A stretch of 12,028 nucleotides of DNA from positions 1 through 12,028 of the forward strand of contig DNFG01000503.1 in NCBI GenBank assembly GCA_003487005.1, in the 5' to 3' direction. Below are positions 1 to 6,469 of this stretch, piece by piece (positions within the stretch are counted from its first letter, which is position 1; the number at the start of each line of letters is the position of its first letter). A program made the position numbers and the translations under genes. The notes under the pieces were generated by a model. That model did not search any database, was not told the origin of the DNA, and was given only the letters and a program-made list of their open reading frames with translations. Source of the DNA: Bryobacterales bacterium. GTDB lineage: Bacteria; Acidobacteriota; Terriglobia; Bryobacterales; Bryobacteraceae.

Positions 1-1
1 G

Positions 2-382
2 AATTCGGTGGAGGAGGTGGCTGCGCTGGACGCGGAGGTGTTTGGCGCGGACCGGCGGTGGCTGCTCGACTGGCTGCTGGCGGGGGCGCGGCACCTGGCG
101 TGGCGGTGCGGGGATGGATTCCTGTTGGGCCGGGAAGGGCGGCGGTTCACACAGTTGGGGCCGCTGATCTGCGCGAATGACGACGAAGCCGTGGAGCTGA
201 TTCATGCCGGGTTGGCGGCAAGCGGGCGCGGGGCGGTAATCGATGTGCCGGCGGGTAAGGGGAGCGTCGTGGCGTCTCTGGGATTCGTGAAGCAGAGGAC
301 ATTGCTGCGGATGCGCCGCGGCGCGGCGTCGCCTGCTCTCGACCCGCGCCTGTTCGCCATCGCCGGGCCCGAACTCGGGTGA
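2..382 (+). CDS. GNAT family N-acetyltransferase, C-terminal part (5' end outside window)
   Basis: The reading frame is open to the left window edge and ends at TGA 380-382, so this is the 3' part of a longer gene. The GTG at 8 is inside the coding sequence and probably not the true start. The visible residues match the C-terminal domain found in YitH-type GNAT proteins (Acetyltransf_18-like): an 'ALDAEVFGADR' segment, then a 'LGPLICAND' stretch, an 'IDVPAG' strand, the 'SLGF' turn and 'LLRMRRG', ending in 'IAGPELG'. In this family that domain follows a catalytic acetyl-CoA-binding GNAT domain, which would lie upstream and is not visible. The substrate cannot be told. Codons end mostly in G, as in the next gene. 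The family call is confident from the motif series; the specific function is unknown. Confidence 0.8.
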   Translation, partial: NSVEEVAALDAEVFGADRRWLLDWLLAGARHLAWRCGDGFLLGREGRRFTQLGPLICANDDEAVELIHAGLAASGRGAVIDVPAGKGSVVASLGFVKQRTLLRMRRGAASPALDPRLFAIAGPELG

Positions 383-395
383 CCCCGGCCGGGCG

Positions 396-401
396 TAGAA
401 T
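396..401 (+). promoter_or_regulatory. -10-like hexamer TAGAAT before the esterase gene
   Basis: TAGAAT matches the sigma-70 -10 consensus at five of six bases and lies 7 bases before the ATG at 409. Transcription would then start at or next to the start codon, giving a leaderless mRNA. No Shine-Dalgarno sequence is present and no clear -35 is seen about 17 bases upstream. The in-frame ATG at 400 overlaps the hexamer, which argues for the start at 409. Confidence 0.4.
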
Positions 402-408
402 GGCTGCC

Positions 409-1509
409 ATGAAGTCTCTCGCACTTGTGCTTGTTTTGAGCCCGGTTTGGGTGGCTGCCCAGACGCCCCCGGCGCCGGCATGGATATCGCCCGAGGTTCA
501 CGGAGATCAGCGCGTGACGTTCCGGATCGCCGCGCCGAAGGCGCAAGCCGTGACGCTTCGCGGCGAGTGGATGAAGGGGACCGAGTCCCTGGCGCTGACG
601 AAGGACAGCGAAGGGCTGTGGTCGGTGACGACGGCGCCGCTGCCTGCGGATCTGTACTCGTATTCGTTCATGGTGGATGGCGTGAAGACGATCGACACGC
701 GGAATCCGCTGTTGAAGACGGGCGCGCGATCGAGCGACAGCGCGGTGGACGTGCCGGGCGCGGCGGCGGCGCACCATGCGTTGCGGGCGGTGCCCCACGG
801 GACGGTGCATATCGAACTCTATTCGTCGGGGGCGACGGGCACGTTGCGCAGGCTGCATGTCTATACCCCGCCCGGATATGAAGCGGGGCGGGGGCGGTAC
901 CCCGTGCTGTATCTGCTGCATGGTTCCGGCGACACGGATCGCGAATGGACGAGCTATGGCCGGGCGAATCTGATTGCCGACAACCTGATCGCGGACGGCA
1001 AGCTGAAGCCGCTGGTCATCGTGATGACGGACGGCCACCCGGCGGACCCGAACAACCCGGCGCTGCGGGCGCGCAACACGGAGTTGTTCGCGAAGGATCT
1101 GCTGGAGTCGGTGATTCCGTTTGTCGAGAAGAAGTACCGGATCGAGGCGCGGCGCGAGCGCCGGGCGCTGGCGGGGCTTTCGATGGGCGGGGCGCAGACG
1201 CTGGCCACGGGCCTGAAGGCGCTGGATCATTTCTCGGCGCTGGGTGTCTTCAGCATGGGGCCGCGCGGAGAGACGTTCGAGGAGGAGCACCGGGCGGTGC
1301 TCGCTGATGCCACAGGGACCAATCAGCGGCTGCGGCTGTTCTGGATCGCCTGCGGGAAGGACGATTTTCTGTGGGAGCCGGCGTTGCGGCTGCATGAGAC
1401 GCTGGACAAGCGCGGGATCCGGCATGTCTGGAAGCCGACCGAGGGGGCGCATAACTGGTTGGTGTGGCGGCGGTACCTGTCGGAGTTTCTGCCGCTTTTG
1501 TTTCAATAA
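409..1509 (+). CDS. Secreted CE1-type alpha/beta-hydrolase esterase with N-terminal E-set domain
   Basis: Predicted exported esterase of 366 residues, probably acting on acyl or feruloyl-type esters of polysaccharides. Residues 1-18 form a Sec signal peptide ending 'VAAQ'. Residues about 22-115 look like an immunoglobulin-like E-set/CBM48-type domain ('VTFRIAAPKAQAVTLRGEW', then 'YSYSFMVDG'). The catalytic domain follows: 'RLHVYTPPGYE', 'YPVLYLLHGSG', the nucleophile elbow GLSMGG with Ser258, an acid in 'CGKDDFLW' (Asp318 or 319) and His348 in 'GAHNWLVWRRYL'. This is the usual layout of Fes/CE1 esterases such as those beside xylanases, though no glycosidase gene is nearby. The start at 409 was chosen over 379 and 400 because it begins the signal peptide directly and lies just after a -10-like box. 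Fold and triad are well supported; the substrate is inferred. Confidence 0.88.
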   Translation: MKSLALVLVLSPVWVAAQTPPAPAWISPEVHGDQRVTFRIAAPKAQAVTLRGEWMKGTESLALTKDSEGLWSVTTAPLPADLYSYSFMVDGVKTIDTRNPLLKTGARSSDSAVDVPGAAAAHHALRAVPHGTVHIELYSSGATGTLRRLHVYTPPGYEAGRGRYPVLYLLHGSGDTDREWTSYGRANLIADNLIADGKLKPLVIVMTDGHPADPNNPALRARNTELFAKDLLESVIPFVEKKYRIEARRERRALAGLSMGGAQTLATGLKALDHFSALGVFSMGPRGETFEEEHRAVLADATGTNQRLRLFWIACGKDDFLWEPALRLHETLDKRGIRHVWKPTEGAHNWLVWRRYLSEFLPLLFQ

Positions 1510-1527
1510 CATGACAGCGGGGCCACC

Positions 1528-1536
1528 TGCTAGAGT
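1528..1536 (+). promoter_or_regulatory. Extended -10 element TGC-TAGAGT before ppk1
   Basis: TG, one base, then TAGAGT gives an extended -10 element. It ends 12 bases before the ATG at 1549, so the transcript would carry a leader of only about five bases. The leader has no Shine-Dalgarno sequence. A weak ATGACA at 1511-1516 is 14 bases upstream, too close for a normal -35. Confidence 0.4.
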
Positions 1537-1548
1537 GGTAGTTCCGCC

Positions 1549-3651
1549 ATGCTCACCGCGCCGCGCCGCCGCCCCCGCCGGACCGCCGCCCCGGCGCTGA
1601 ACCTGCATGACCCCAAGCTTTACCTGAACCGCGAGTTGAGCATGCTCGCTTTCCAGCGCCGGGTGCTTGAAGAGGCTCTGGACGAATCGAACCCGCTGCT
1701 GGAGCGCGTCAAGTTTCTGTCGATCCTCGGGTCGAACCTGAATGAATTCTTCATGGTCAGGGTGGCGGGTCTGTTCGGGCAACTGGAGTCGGGTGTGCTG
1801 GAGACGGGCCCCGATGGACTGACGCCCGCGCAGCAGATCGAGGCGATCCGGCTTGAATACGAGCAGATCATGCTCGACGCGCATGACTGCCTGAAGTCGT
1901 TGCTGGCCGCGCTGGAGCCGTTCGGGATCCGGACGGTGGAGTACCGGAACCTGACCGTGGAAGAGCGGGCGGCGGCGCGGCAGTATTTCGAGGACACCAT
2001 CTATCCGGTCCTGACGCCGCTGGCGTTCGACCCCGGGCGGCCCTTCCCGCACATCTCGAATCTCAGCCTGAATCTCTCGGTGCTGATTCGCGATCCCGAG
2101 GGCAACGAGCGGTTCGCCCGCATCAAGGTGCCGGACAAATTGCCGCAACTGATACCGCTGCGCAAGAACTTCCGGGGCCGGAGCGGCCCGTTGACCTTCG
2201 TTTGGATCGAACAGGTGATCGAGGCGCATCTGGACGCGCTGTTTCCCGGCATGCGAATCCTGGAAGCGCATCCGTTCCACGTCACGCGGGACGCCGAGAT
2301 GGAGATCCAGGAACTGGAGTCGGAAGACCTGCTCGAGGAGGTGGAGGAGGGCGTCCGCCAGCGGCGCTTCGGGGCGGTGGTCCGGTTGAAAGTGCCCACC
2401 GGGATGCCCGAGTCCATCCTGAACATTCTGAAGACGAACCTGGAGATCGACGACACCGAGGTCTTCCACGTGAACGGCCCGCTGGCGTTGAACCGCCTGC
2501 GCGATCTGGCTTCGCTGGACCGGCCGGAGTTGAAGGACCCGCCCTTTTCTCCGCGGGTTCCGCGCGCGTTGCGGGGCGAGGACGACGTCTTCACGGTGAT
2601 CCGGCGCAACGATATTCTGCTGCACCACCCCTTCGACTCGTTTCAGCCCGTGGTGGACTTCCTCCGCACGGCCGCGCGCGATCCCCACGTGCTGGCCATC
2701 AAGATGACGCTCTACCGCGTGGGTCCGAAGTCGCCGGTGGTGCAGGCGCTCCTGGACGCGAACCGCAATGGCAAGCAGGTGGCGGTGCTGGTGGAGTTGA
2801 AGGCGCGTTTCGATGAAGAGAGCAATATCGAATGGGCGCGCGCGCTGGAAGCCGAGGGCGTACACGTAGTCTATGGGCTGGTCGGATTGAAGGTGCACTC
2901 GAAGGTGGCGCTGGTCGTCCGGCAGGAAGGCGGCGCGGTCCGGCGCTACCTCCATCTCGGCACCGGCAACTACAACGCGGTGACCGCGGGGATGTACACG
3001 GATCTGGGCCTGTTCACCTGCGACGAAGAGCTCGGCGCGGACGCCACCGATTTGTTCAACTACCTGACCGGCTACTCGGCCAAGAACGACTACCGGCGCC
3101 TGCTGGTGGCTCCGGTGAACCTTCGCCGCGCACTCGAGGCCCTGATCCAGCGGGAGATTGATCATGCCCGCGCCGGACGCCCGGCCCGCTTGATCCTGAA
3201 AACCAACGCGCTGGTCGATGGCCGGATCATCCGCCTGCTCTACCAGGCATCGCAGGCCGGGGTGCAGGTGGACCTGCTGGTTCGCGGAATCTGCTGCCTT
3301 CGTCCCGGAGTGCCGGGGCTGAGCGACCGGATCCGCGTCGTCAGCATTGTCGGCCGGTTCCTCGAACACACCCGGATTTACTATTTCCACAACAATGGCG
3401 AGGACGAAATCTACCTCGGCTCGGCCGACCTGATGCCGCGCAACATCAACCGGCGCGTGGAGACGATCTTTCCGCTACGCCGCGCGGCGATGGTCAAACA
3501 CCTCCGTGACCGCGTCCTGGCGGTGTATTTGAACGACAACGTGAAAGCGCGCGTGATGAACGAGGCAGGCGAATATCCGAGGGCGGGCCGCTCGGGCCGG
3601 GAGCAAGCGCTCAACGCCCAGGAGACCCTGCTTGCGCGGCGGCACCGCTAA
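1549..3651 (+). CDS. ppk1: Polyphosphate kinase 1
   Basis: Cytoplasmic or membrane-associated enzyme that reversibly moves the gamma phosphate of ATP onto long inorganic polyphosphate chains. The 700-residue product has the normal length and all four PPK1 domains: N-terminal helical domain (about 22-125, 'YLNRELSMLAFQRRVLEEA'), head domain (about 130-330), and two phospholipase-D-like C-terminal domains (about 345-510 and 515-680). The autophosphorylated histidine is His450 in 'LKVHSKVALVVR', followed by 'YLHLGTGNYN'. The second conserved histidine is His607 in 'FLEHTRIYYF'. The 'YLGSADLMPRNINRRVE' block near the end is also typical. The first 17 residues are an Arg/Pro/Ala-rich extension before the conserved core. 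No phosphate-regulation gene (ppx, pho) is next to it. Codon choice drifts from G-ending early to C-ending late in the gene. Confidence 0.97.
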   Translation: MLTAPRRRPRRTAAPALNLHDPKLYLNRELSMLAFQRRVLEEALDESNPLLERVKFLSILGSNLNEFFMVRVAGLFGQLESGVLETGPDGLTPAQQIEAIRLEYEQIMLDAHDCLKSLLAALEPFGIRTVEYRNLTVEERAAARQYFEDTIYPVLTPLAFDPGRPFPHISNLSLNLSVLIRDPEGNERFARIKVPDKLPQLIPLRKNFRGRSGPLTFVWIEQVIEAHLDALFPGMRILEAHPFHVTRDAEMEIQELESEDLLEEVEEGVRQRRFGAVVRLKVPTGMPESILNILKTNLEIDDTEVFHVNGPLALNRLRDLASLDRPELKDPPFSPRVPRALRGEDDVFTVIRRNDILLHHPFDSFQPVVDFLRTAARDPHVLAIKMTLYRVGPKSPVVQALLDANRNGKQVAVLVELKARFDEESNIEWARALEAEGVHVVYGLVGLKVHSKVALVVRQEGGAVRRYLHLGTGNYNAVTAGMYTDLGLFTCDEELGADATDLFNYLTGYSAKNDYRRLLVAPVNLRRALEALIQREIDHARAGRPARLILKTNALVDGRIIRLLYQASQAGVQVDLLVRGICCLRPGVPGLSDRIRVVSIVGRFLEHTRIYYFHNNGEDEIYLGSADLMPRNINRRVETIFPLRRAAMVKHLRDRVLAVYLNDNVKARVMNEAGEYPRAGRSGREQALNAQETLLARRHR

Positions 3652-3698
3652 CGCGTCCGTTTTCCCGAAACCCTGAGTGCGCGGGCGGGGTCCAATTC

Positions 3699-3704
3699 TA
3701 TAGT
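3699..3704 (+). promoter_or_regulatory. -10-like hexamer TATAGT just before the EF-hand hydrolase gene
   Basis: TATAGT matches the -10 consensus at five of six bases but lies only 3 bases before the ATG at 3708, closer than a normal leaderless start allows. There is no Shine-Dalgarno sequence and no recognisable -35. Either the transcript starts inside the annotated start codon region, or the match is chance in an AT-rich patch. Confidence 0.25.
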
Positions 3705-3707
3705 TTC

Positions 3708-4463
3708 ATGCGCCGTTCGTTCGCCTTGGGTCTGCTGTTGCTTGCCGCGTTCCCCGCCGATGGGGCCGGCCGGCGTCTGCGCCGATCTGACATCACGACG
3801 CCCGCTCCGCTGCCCGAACGCAGCCTGCTGATCGTCGGCTTTCTGGGCGGCTGGGAGGATTGGGATCATCCGCAGCGTTCGGTCCGCCAACTCGCGCTCC
3901 GGCTCCGCGACTCATCCCCTGATCATGTCTTCATCGAAACCGCCGGCAATCACAGCCGGGGCACCGTCCGCAAATTCATCCGGGAGGCGCTTGACCGCAA
4001 TCAGGACGGCCGCCTCGCGCCGGAGGAAGCCGCCGCGGCCCAGATCATCTGCTACGGCCAGAGCTATGGCGGCGCGGCTTGCGTCTATCTCGCCCGCGAG
4101 CTCGAGCGCTGGCGCGTGCCCGTCCGGCTCACCATTCAGGTGGACAGCATCGGCCGCCGCGATCACACCATCCCCGCCAATGTCCGCCGCGCCGTCAACC
4201 TCTATCAGCGCGACCCGGGTCCTCTGCGCGGCCGTGGCCAGATTCGCGCCGCCGACCCTGGCCGGACCACCATCCTTGCCAATATTCGTCACACCTACCT
4301 GTTTCGCGACATCGATCTCTCCAACTACCCGCCGCTCGTTCGCCGCTTTGGCATCTCGCATTGGAAAATGGATAATGATCCGATCGTGTGGACCGAAGTG
4401 GAAGCCTTCGTCCGCGCGGAAATCGCACTCTGGCAGTCCGAACAACACGCCATTCAACCATGA
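3708..4463 (+). CDS. Exported serine-hydrolase-like protein with an EF-hand loop
   Basis: The 251-residue product begins with a signal peptide (about 1-20, basic start, Leu-rich core, 'ADGA'). The nucleophile elbow GQSYGG (117-122, Ser119) after a hydrophobic strand, and an early 'LLIVGFLGGWEDW' strand-turn, point to an alpha/beta-hydrolase fold. Candidate triad partners are Asp146 ('QVDSIG') and His218 ('ISHWKMDND'), the latter near the end as expected. Ten residues before the elbow lies a complete EF-hand calcium loop, residues 96-107: Asp96, Asn98, Asp100, Gly101, Leu103 and Glu107 fill the consensus positions. The stop overlaps the next gene's ATG (ATGA at 4460-4463), indicating translational coupling with an exported coiled-coil protein. 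The start has no Shine-Dalgarno. The fold call is moderately sure; substrate and calcium dependence are inferences. Confidence 0.7.
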   Translation: MRRSFALGLLLLAAFPADGAGRRLRRSDITTPAPLPERSLLIVGFLGGWEDWDHPQRSVRQLALRLRDSSPDHVFIETAGNHSRGTVRKFIREALDRNQDGRLAPEEAAAAQIICYGQSYGGAACVYLARELERWRVPVRLTIQVDSIGRRDHTIPANVRRAVNLYQRDPGPLRGRGQIRAADPGRTTILANIRHTYLFRDIDLSNYPPLVRRFGISHWKMDNDPIVWTEVEAFVRAEIALWQSEQHAIQP

Positions 4464-5602
4464 AGACCTGTATCGCCCTTTTTCTGACTTGCTCCTTCGC
4501 CGCCGCCCAGGACCCCGTCGCGTGGCTGCCGCCCGCCGAGTCCCTCGATCCCGCACCGGTCAGTCTCGCCGATCTCGAGAAGCTCGAGCGGCGGTATCGG
4601 GATCAGCTTGAAACCCAGCAGAAGGCCCTCGACGATGTCACCCGCGAAATCCAGCGGCTCAAATCCGAGAAGACCTCACTCGAGGATTACAAGAAGATCC
4701 AGGAGTCGAAGGAAACCCGCCAGGTCGAGTTCAACTGGACCAAGATCAGCGAGCGGATCGACAAAGCCGCCGCCTACTATGACCTCTCCTGGCAGTTCAC
4801 CGAGAGTTCCGGCTCCGTCCTCGAAATCTCCGACGGCATGTTCAAGGCCCTCAATGCCCTCGCCTCGCAGGAAACCCCCATCGCCGCCGACCGCCTCAAT
4901 AAGGCCATGGATTTCCTTGAAAACGAAGCCCGCCGCCGCAAACGGATGGAGATCGCCGGCGTCGTCAGCCAGGGTGCCGTCAATGTACTCAAGCTCGACC
5001 TCGGCGTGAACCTCCTGCAGCAGTTCCAGGGCAAGACCGAAGACTATCGCGGCAGCTACCGGACCCTGCTGTGCCTCAAGGAGTTTCACATGCGCCAGGG
5101 CGCCAACCGAAACCTGTTTCGCGCCCAGTTGAAGGCCCTTGAAGAGCAAAGAACGCGCAATCTGACCGCCGTCGACGCCCTGAACGCCAAACTCCGCGAA
5201 CTCGTCACCCCCCAGGGCGTCTCGAAGAACATCACCGCGGCCGAATTTCGCGCCCGGGCCAAGGACTATTTCCTGTCGCTCAAGCCGCCCAAGACCGACG
5301 TGGTCGTCGCCAATGCCCCCTGGTCCTACGCCGAGACCCGCCTCGAAGCCACCTGGAGCCTACTCCGCGAATCCCAGCGCGTCATCCGCCAGTACCTCGC
5401 CTTCGTCGATGCCCTCGAGAACTTCGCCTCGAACAACGCCGGCTATCTGATGGAACTGCGCGAACCCTGCTCGATCGACCCCACTCTCCGCTATGAAGTT
5501 GGCGGTTCGATTGACGAGTTCAAAAACTCCAGTCAGGCTTTCGGTGCGGCGAAGGCGCGCATCCAGAAATCCGCGCCGGTTCAGGTGCTGCTGGACCTGT
5601 AA
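4460..5602 (+). CDS. Exported coiled-coil protein of unknown function
   Basis: I do not recognise a family. The 380-residue product has a signal peptide (about 1-17, 'CIALFLTCSFAAAQ'; the cysteine at 11 is not in a good lipobox). Residues about 36-88 form a charged heptad-like coiled coil ('LADLEKLERRYRDQ' to 'SLEDYKKIQESKE'). Most of the rest looks alpha-helical, with a mildly hydrophobic helix at about 166-190. Only two cysteines remain in the mature protein (Cys205, Cys337), a possible disulfide. The start at ATG 4460 overlaps the upstream stop as ATGA. A frame extension back to 4388 exists but lacks a signal peptide and lies inside the upstream gene. The overlap suggests it works with the EF-hand hydrolase, perhaps as a periplasmic partner. 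Codons end strongly in C. Confidence 0.75.
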   Translation: MKTCIALFLTCSFAAAQDPVAWLPPAESLDPAPVSLADLEKLERRYRDQLETQQKALDDVTREIQRLKSEKTSLEDYKKIQESKETRQVEFNWTKISERIDKAAAYYDLSWQFTESSGSVLEISDGMFKALNALASQETPIAADRLNKAMDFLENEARRRKRMEIAGVVSQGAVNVLKLDLGVNLLQQFQGKTEDYRGSYRTLLCLKEFHMRQGANRNLFRAQLKALEEQRTRNLTAVDALNAKLRELVTPQGVSKNITAAEFRARAKDYFLSLKPPKTDVVVANAPWSYAETRLEATWSLLRESQRVIRQYLAFVDALENFASNNAGYLMELREPCSIDPTLRYEVGGSIDEFKNSSQAFGAAKARIQKSAPVQVLLDL

Positions 5603-5610
5603 GCCGCGCG

Positions 5611-6018
5611 CTACATCAGGCCGTTGCGAACCGCCGCGGCGAGGCGGCGGACTGTGGCCGTGCGACGAAAAGGTTCCGGGGGTGGTTTCGGCTTCGGGCT
5701 CACCAGCCACGAGAGCGCTCCGAAGGCGCAGAATCCCGCGAGAAGGGCGAGGCGCCAGCCCAGGCTGGACTCCCGCGAGTACAGATCCATCAGTAGTCCG
5801 AATCCGCACGCCAGCGCCGGATACACGAACAGCCGGTTGAGGATCACGCGGACGGGGGCCATGGACTCCACCGGATGCTGGAATACCGTCCCAAAACGGC
5901 TCGCCAGTTGATCTAGTAGCGGGTCATCGAGTCCCCCCGCCCCGGGCGGCGCAATCTCGATTTCCACCTGTGATTCCAGGGTCACCGTCTCGACAGGCAC
6001 ACCCAGACGGGCGGCCAC
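5611..6018 (-). CDS. Small membrane protein, second of two tandem paralogues
   Basis: Unrecognised 135-residue protein with two likely membrane segments (about 57-79 and 88-106), a proline-rich stretch after the second, and an Arg-rich tail ('RRTATVRRLAAAVRNG'). It is paralogous to the gene just upstream: both have a short soluble N-terminal part with a shared pattern (Pro-Val, Val-x-Ile, Asp-Pro-x-Leu, Arg/His-Phe), two membrane helices and a similar end (Ala/Val-Arg-Arg/Asn-Gly). The start is chosen at GTG 6018 because GGTGAG (6030-6025) gives a Shine-Dalgarno with six-base spacing. An ATG at 6096 would add 26 residues but lies deep inside the upstream gene and has no homologous N-terminus. 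The chosen start trims the first helix relative to the paralogue, so the exact start is uncertain. Its end is 8 bases from the end of the convergent coiled-coil gene. Confidence 0.7.
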   Translation of the reverse strand: MAARLGVPVETVTLESQVEIEIAPPGAGGLDDPLLDQLASRFGTVFQHPVESMAPVRVILNRLFVYPALACGFGLLMDLYSRESSLGWRLALLAGFCAFGALSWLVSPKPKPPPEPFRRTATVRRLAAAVRNGLM

Positions 6019-6024
6019 GAGGAT

Positions 6025-6030
6025 CTCACC
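6025..6030 (-). promoter_or_regulatory. Shine-Dalgarno deciding the start of the second paralogue
   Basis: On the minus strand GGTGAG is followed by six bases and GTG. GGTGA is complementary to the 16S 3' end. The motif overlaps the stop codon of the upstream gene (TGA at 6028-6026), so translation of the two genes is likely coupled. Confidence 0.5.
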
Positions 6031-6466
6031 AGGCGCCGCGCCGGACCGCCCCCACGAGTTGCGACACCCGCACCCGGCGCTCCGCCGGTGCGGCATTCAT
6101 GCCCCACCGCCTCGCCGCCTGCAGGATGGCCACCCAGACCGGCATCACCACGAAGAGAAATGCTGTCGTCTCCGTCCAGACAGGCGGATTCTCCGGCACA
6201 ACCCGCAAAACCGCCCCCGCCAGCCACCGATTGAAGAAGAGCGGTAGCGCAAACATCAGGACAAATACCAGCCCGGAGTGCTTCCTGTGCGTCAAAGGCG
6301 TGAAATCAGTCGCGAAATGGTCCTGAATCCGCCGCAGAACGGGATCATTCTCTGGCAACCCGGGAGTTACCGCGATGCGGACCTCCGTGTCCGGTCCAAC
6401 CTCGGCCACCGGCTGCTCCAGGGCGTCCGCGATAATCGTTCGCACCGTCAGTTCAATCGAGTCCAC
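6026..6466 (-). CDS. Small membrane protein, first of two tandem paralogues, ACP-like N-terminus
   Basis: Unrecognised 146-residue protein. Residues 1-58 resemble the start of an acyl carrier protein ('IELTVRTIIADALEQP', then an acidic-helix-like 'VLRRIQDHFATDF'), but the Asp-Ser-Leu phosphopantetheine site is absent: the matching place reads Asn-Asp-Pro (40-42). Two membrane segments follow (about 64-90 and 100-117), then an Arg-rich tail. The start is GTG 6466, three bases after the stop of the propeller gene, with GGAAG at 6477-6473 as a plausible Shine-Dalgarno. Such tight spacing makes it the second gene of an operon. The resemblance to acyl carrier proteins is by eye and may only reflect a similar helical bundle. 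The downstream paralogue shares the same plan. Confidence 0.75.
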   Translation of the reverse strand: MDSIELTVRTIIADALEQPVAEVGPDTEVRIAVTPGLPENDPVLRRIQDHFATDFTPLTHRKHSGLVFVLMFALPLFFNRWLAGAVLRVVPENPPVWTETTAFLFVVMPVWVAILQAARRWGMNAAPAERRVRVSQLVGAVRRGAW

Positions 6467-6469
6467 GCC

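Noticed and set aside
1..6. EcoRI site GAATTC at the window start
   Set aside because: Another GAATTC occurs inside ppk1; a site at the edge may reflect cloning or chance and carries no biological signal here.
202..3390. A 1062-codon open frame on the minus strand
   Set aside because: It runs antisense through the acetyltransferase, esterase and ppk1 genes, which have clear domain motifs. Its product is rich in Arg, His, Gln and Pro with no recognisable domain, as expected for the complementary frame of high-GC genes.
5603..5610. Eight-base gap between convergent genes
   Set aside because: Considered for a bidirectional terminator, but no hairpin with a T run is present; it is only compact packing.
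5631..5650. CCGCCGC/GCGGCGG inverted repeat near the convergent gene ends
   Set aside because: It lies inside the coding end of the second paralogue, has no T run on either side, and such GC-rich repeats arise from Arg/Ala codons. Not called a terminator.
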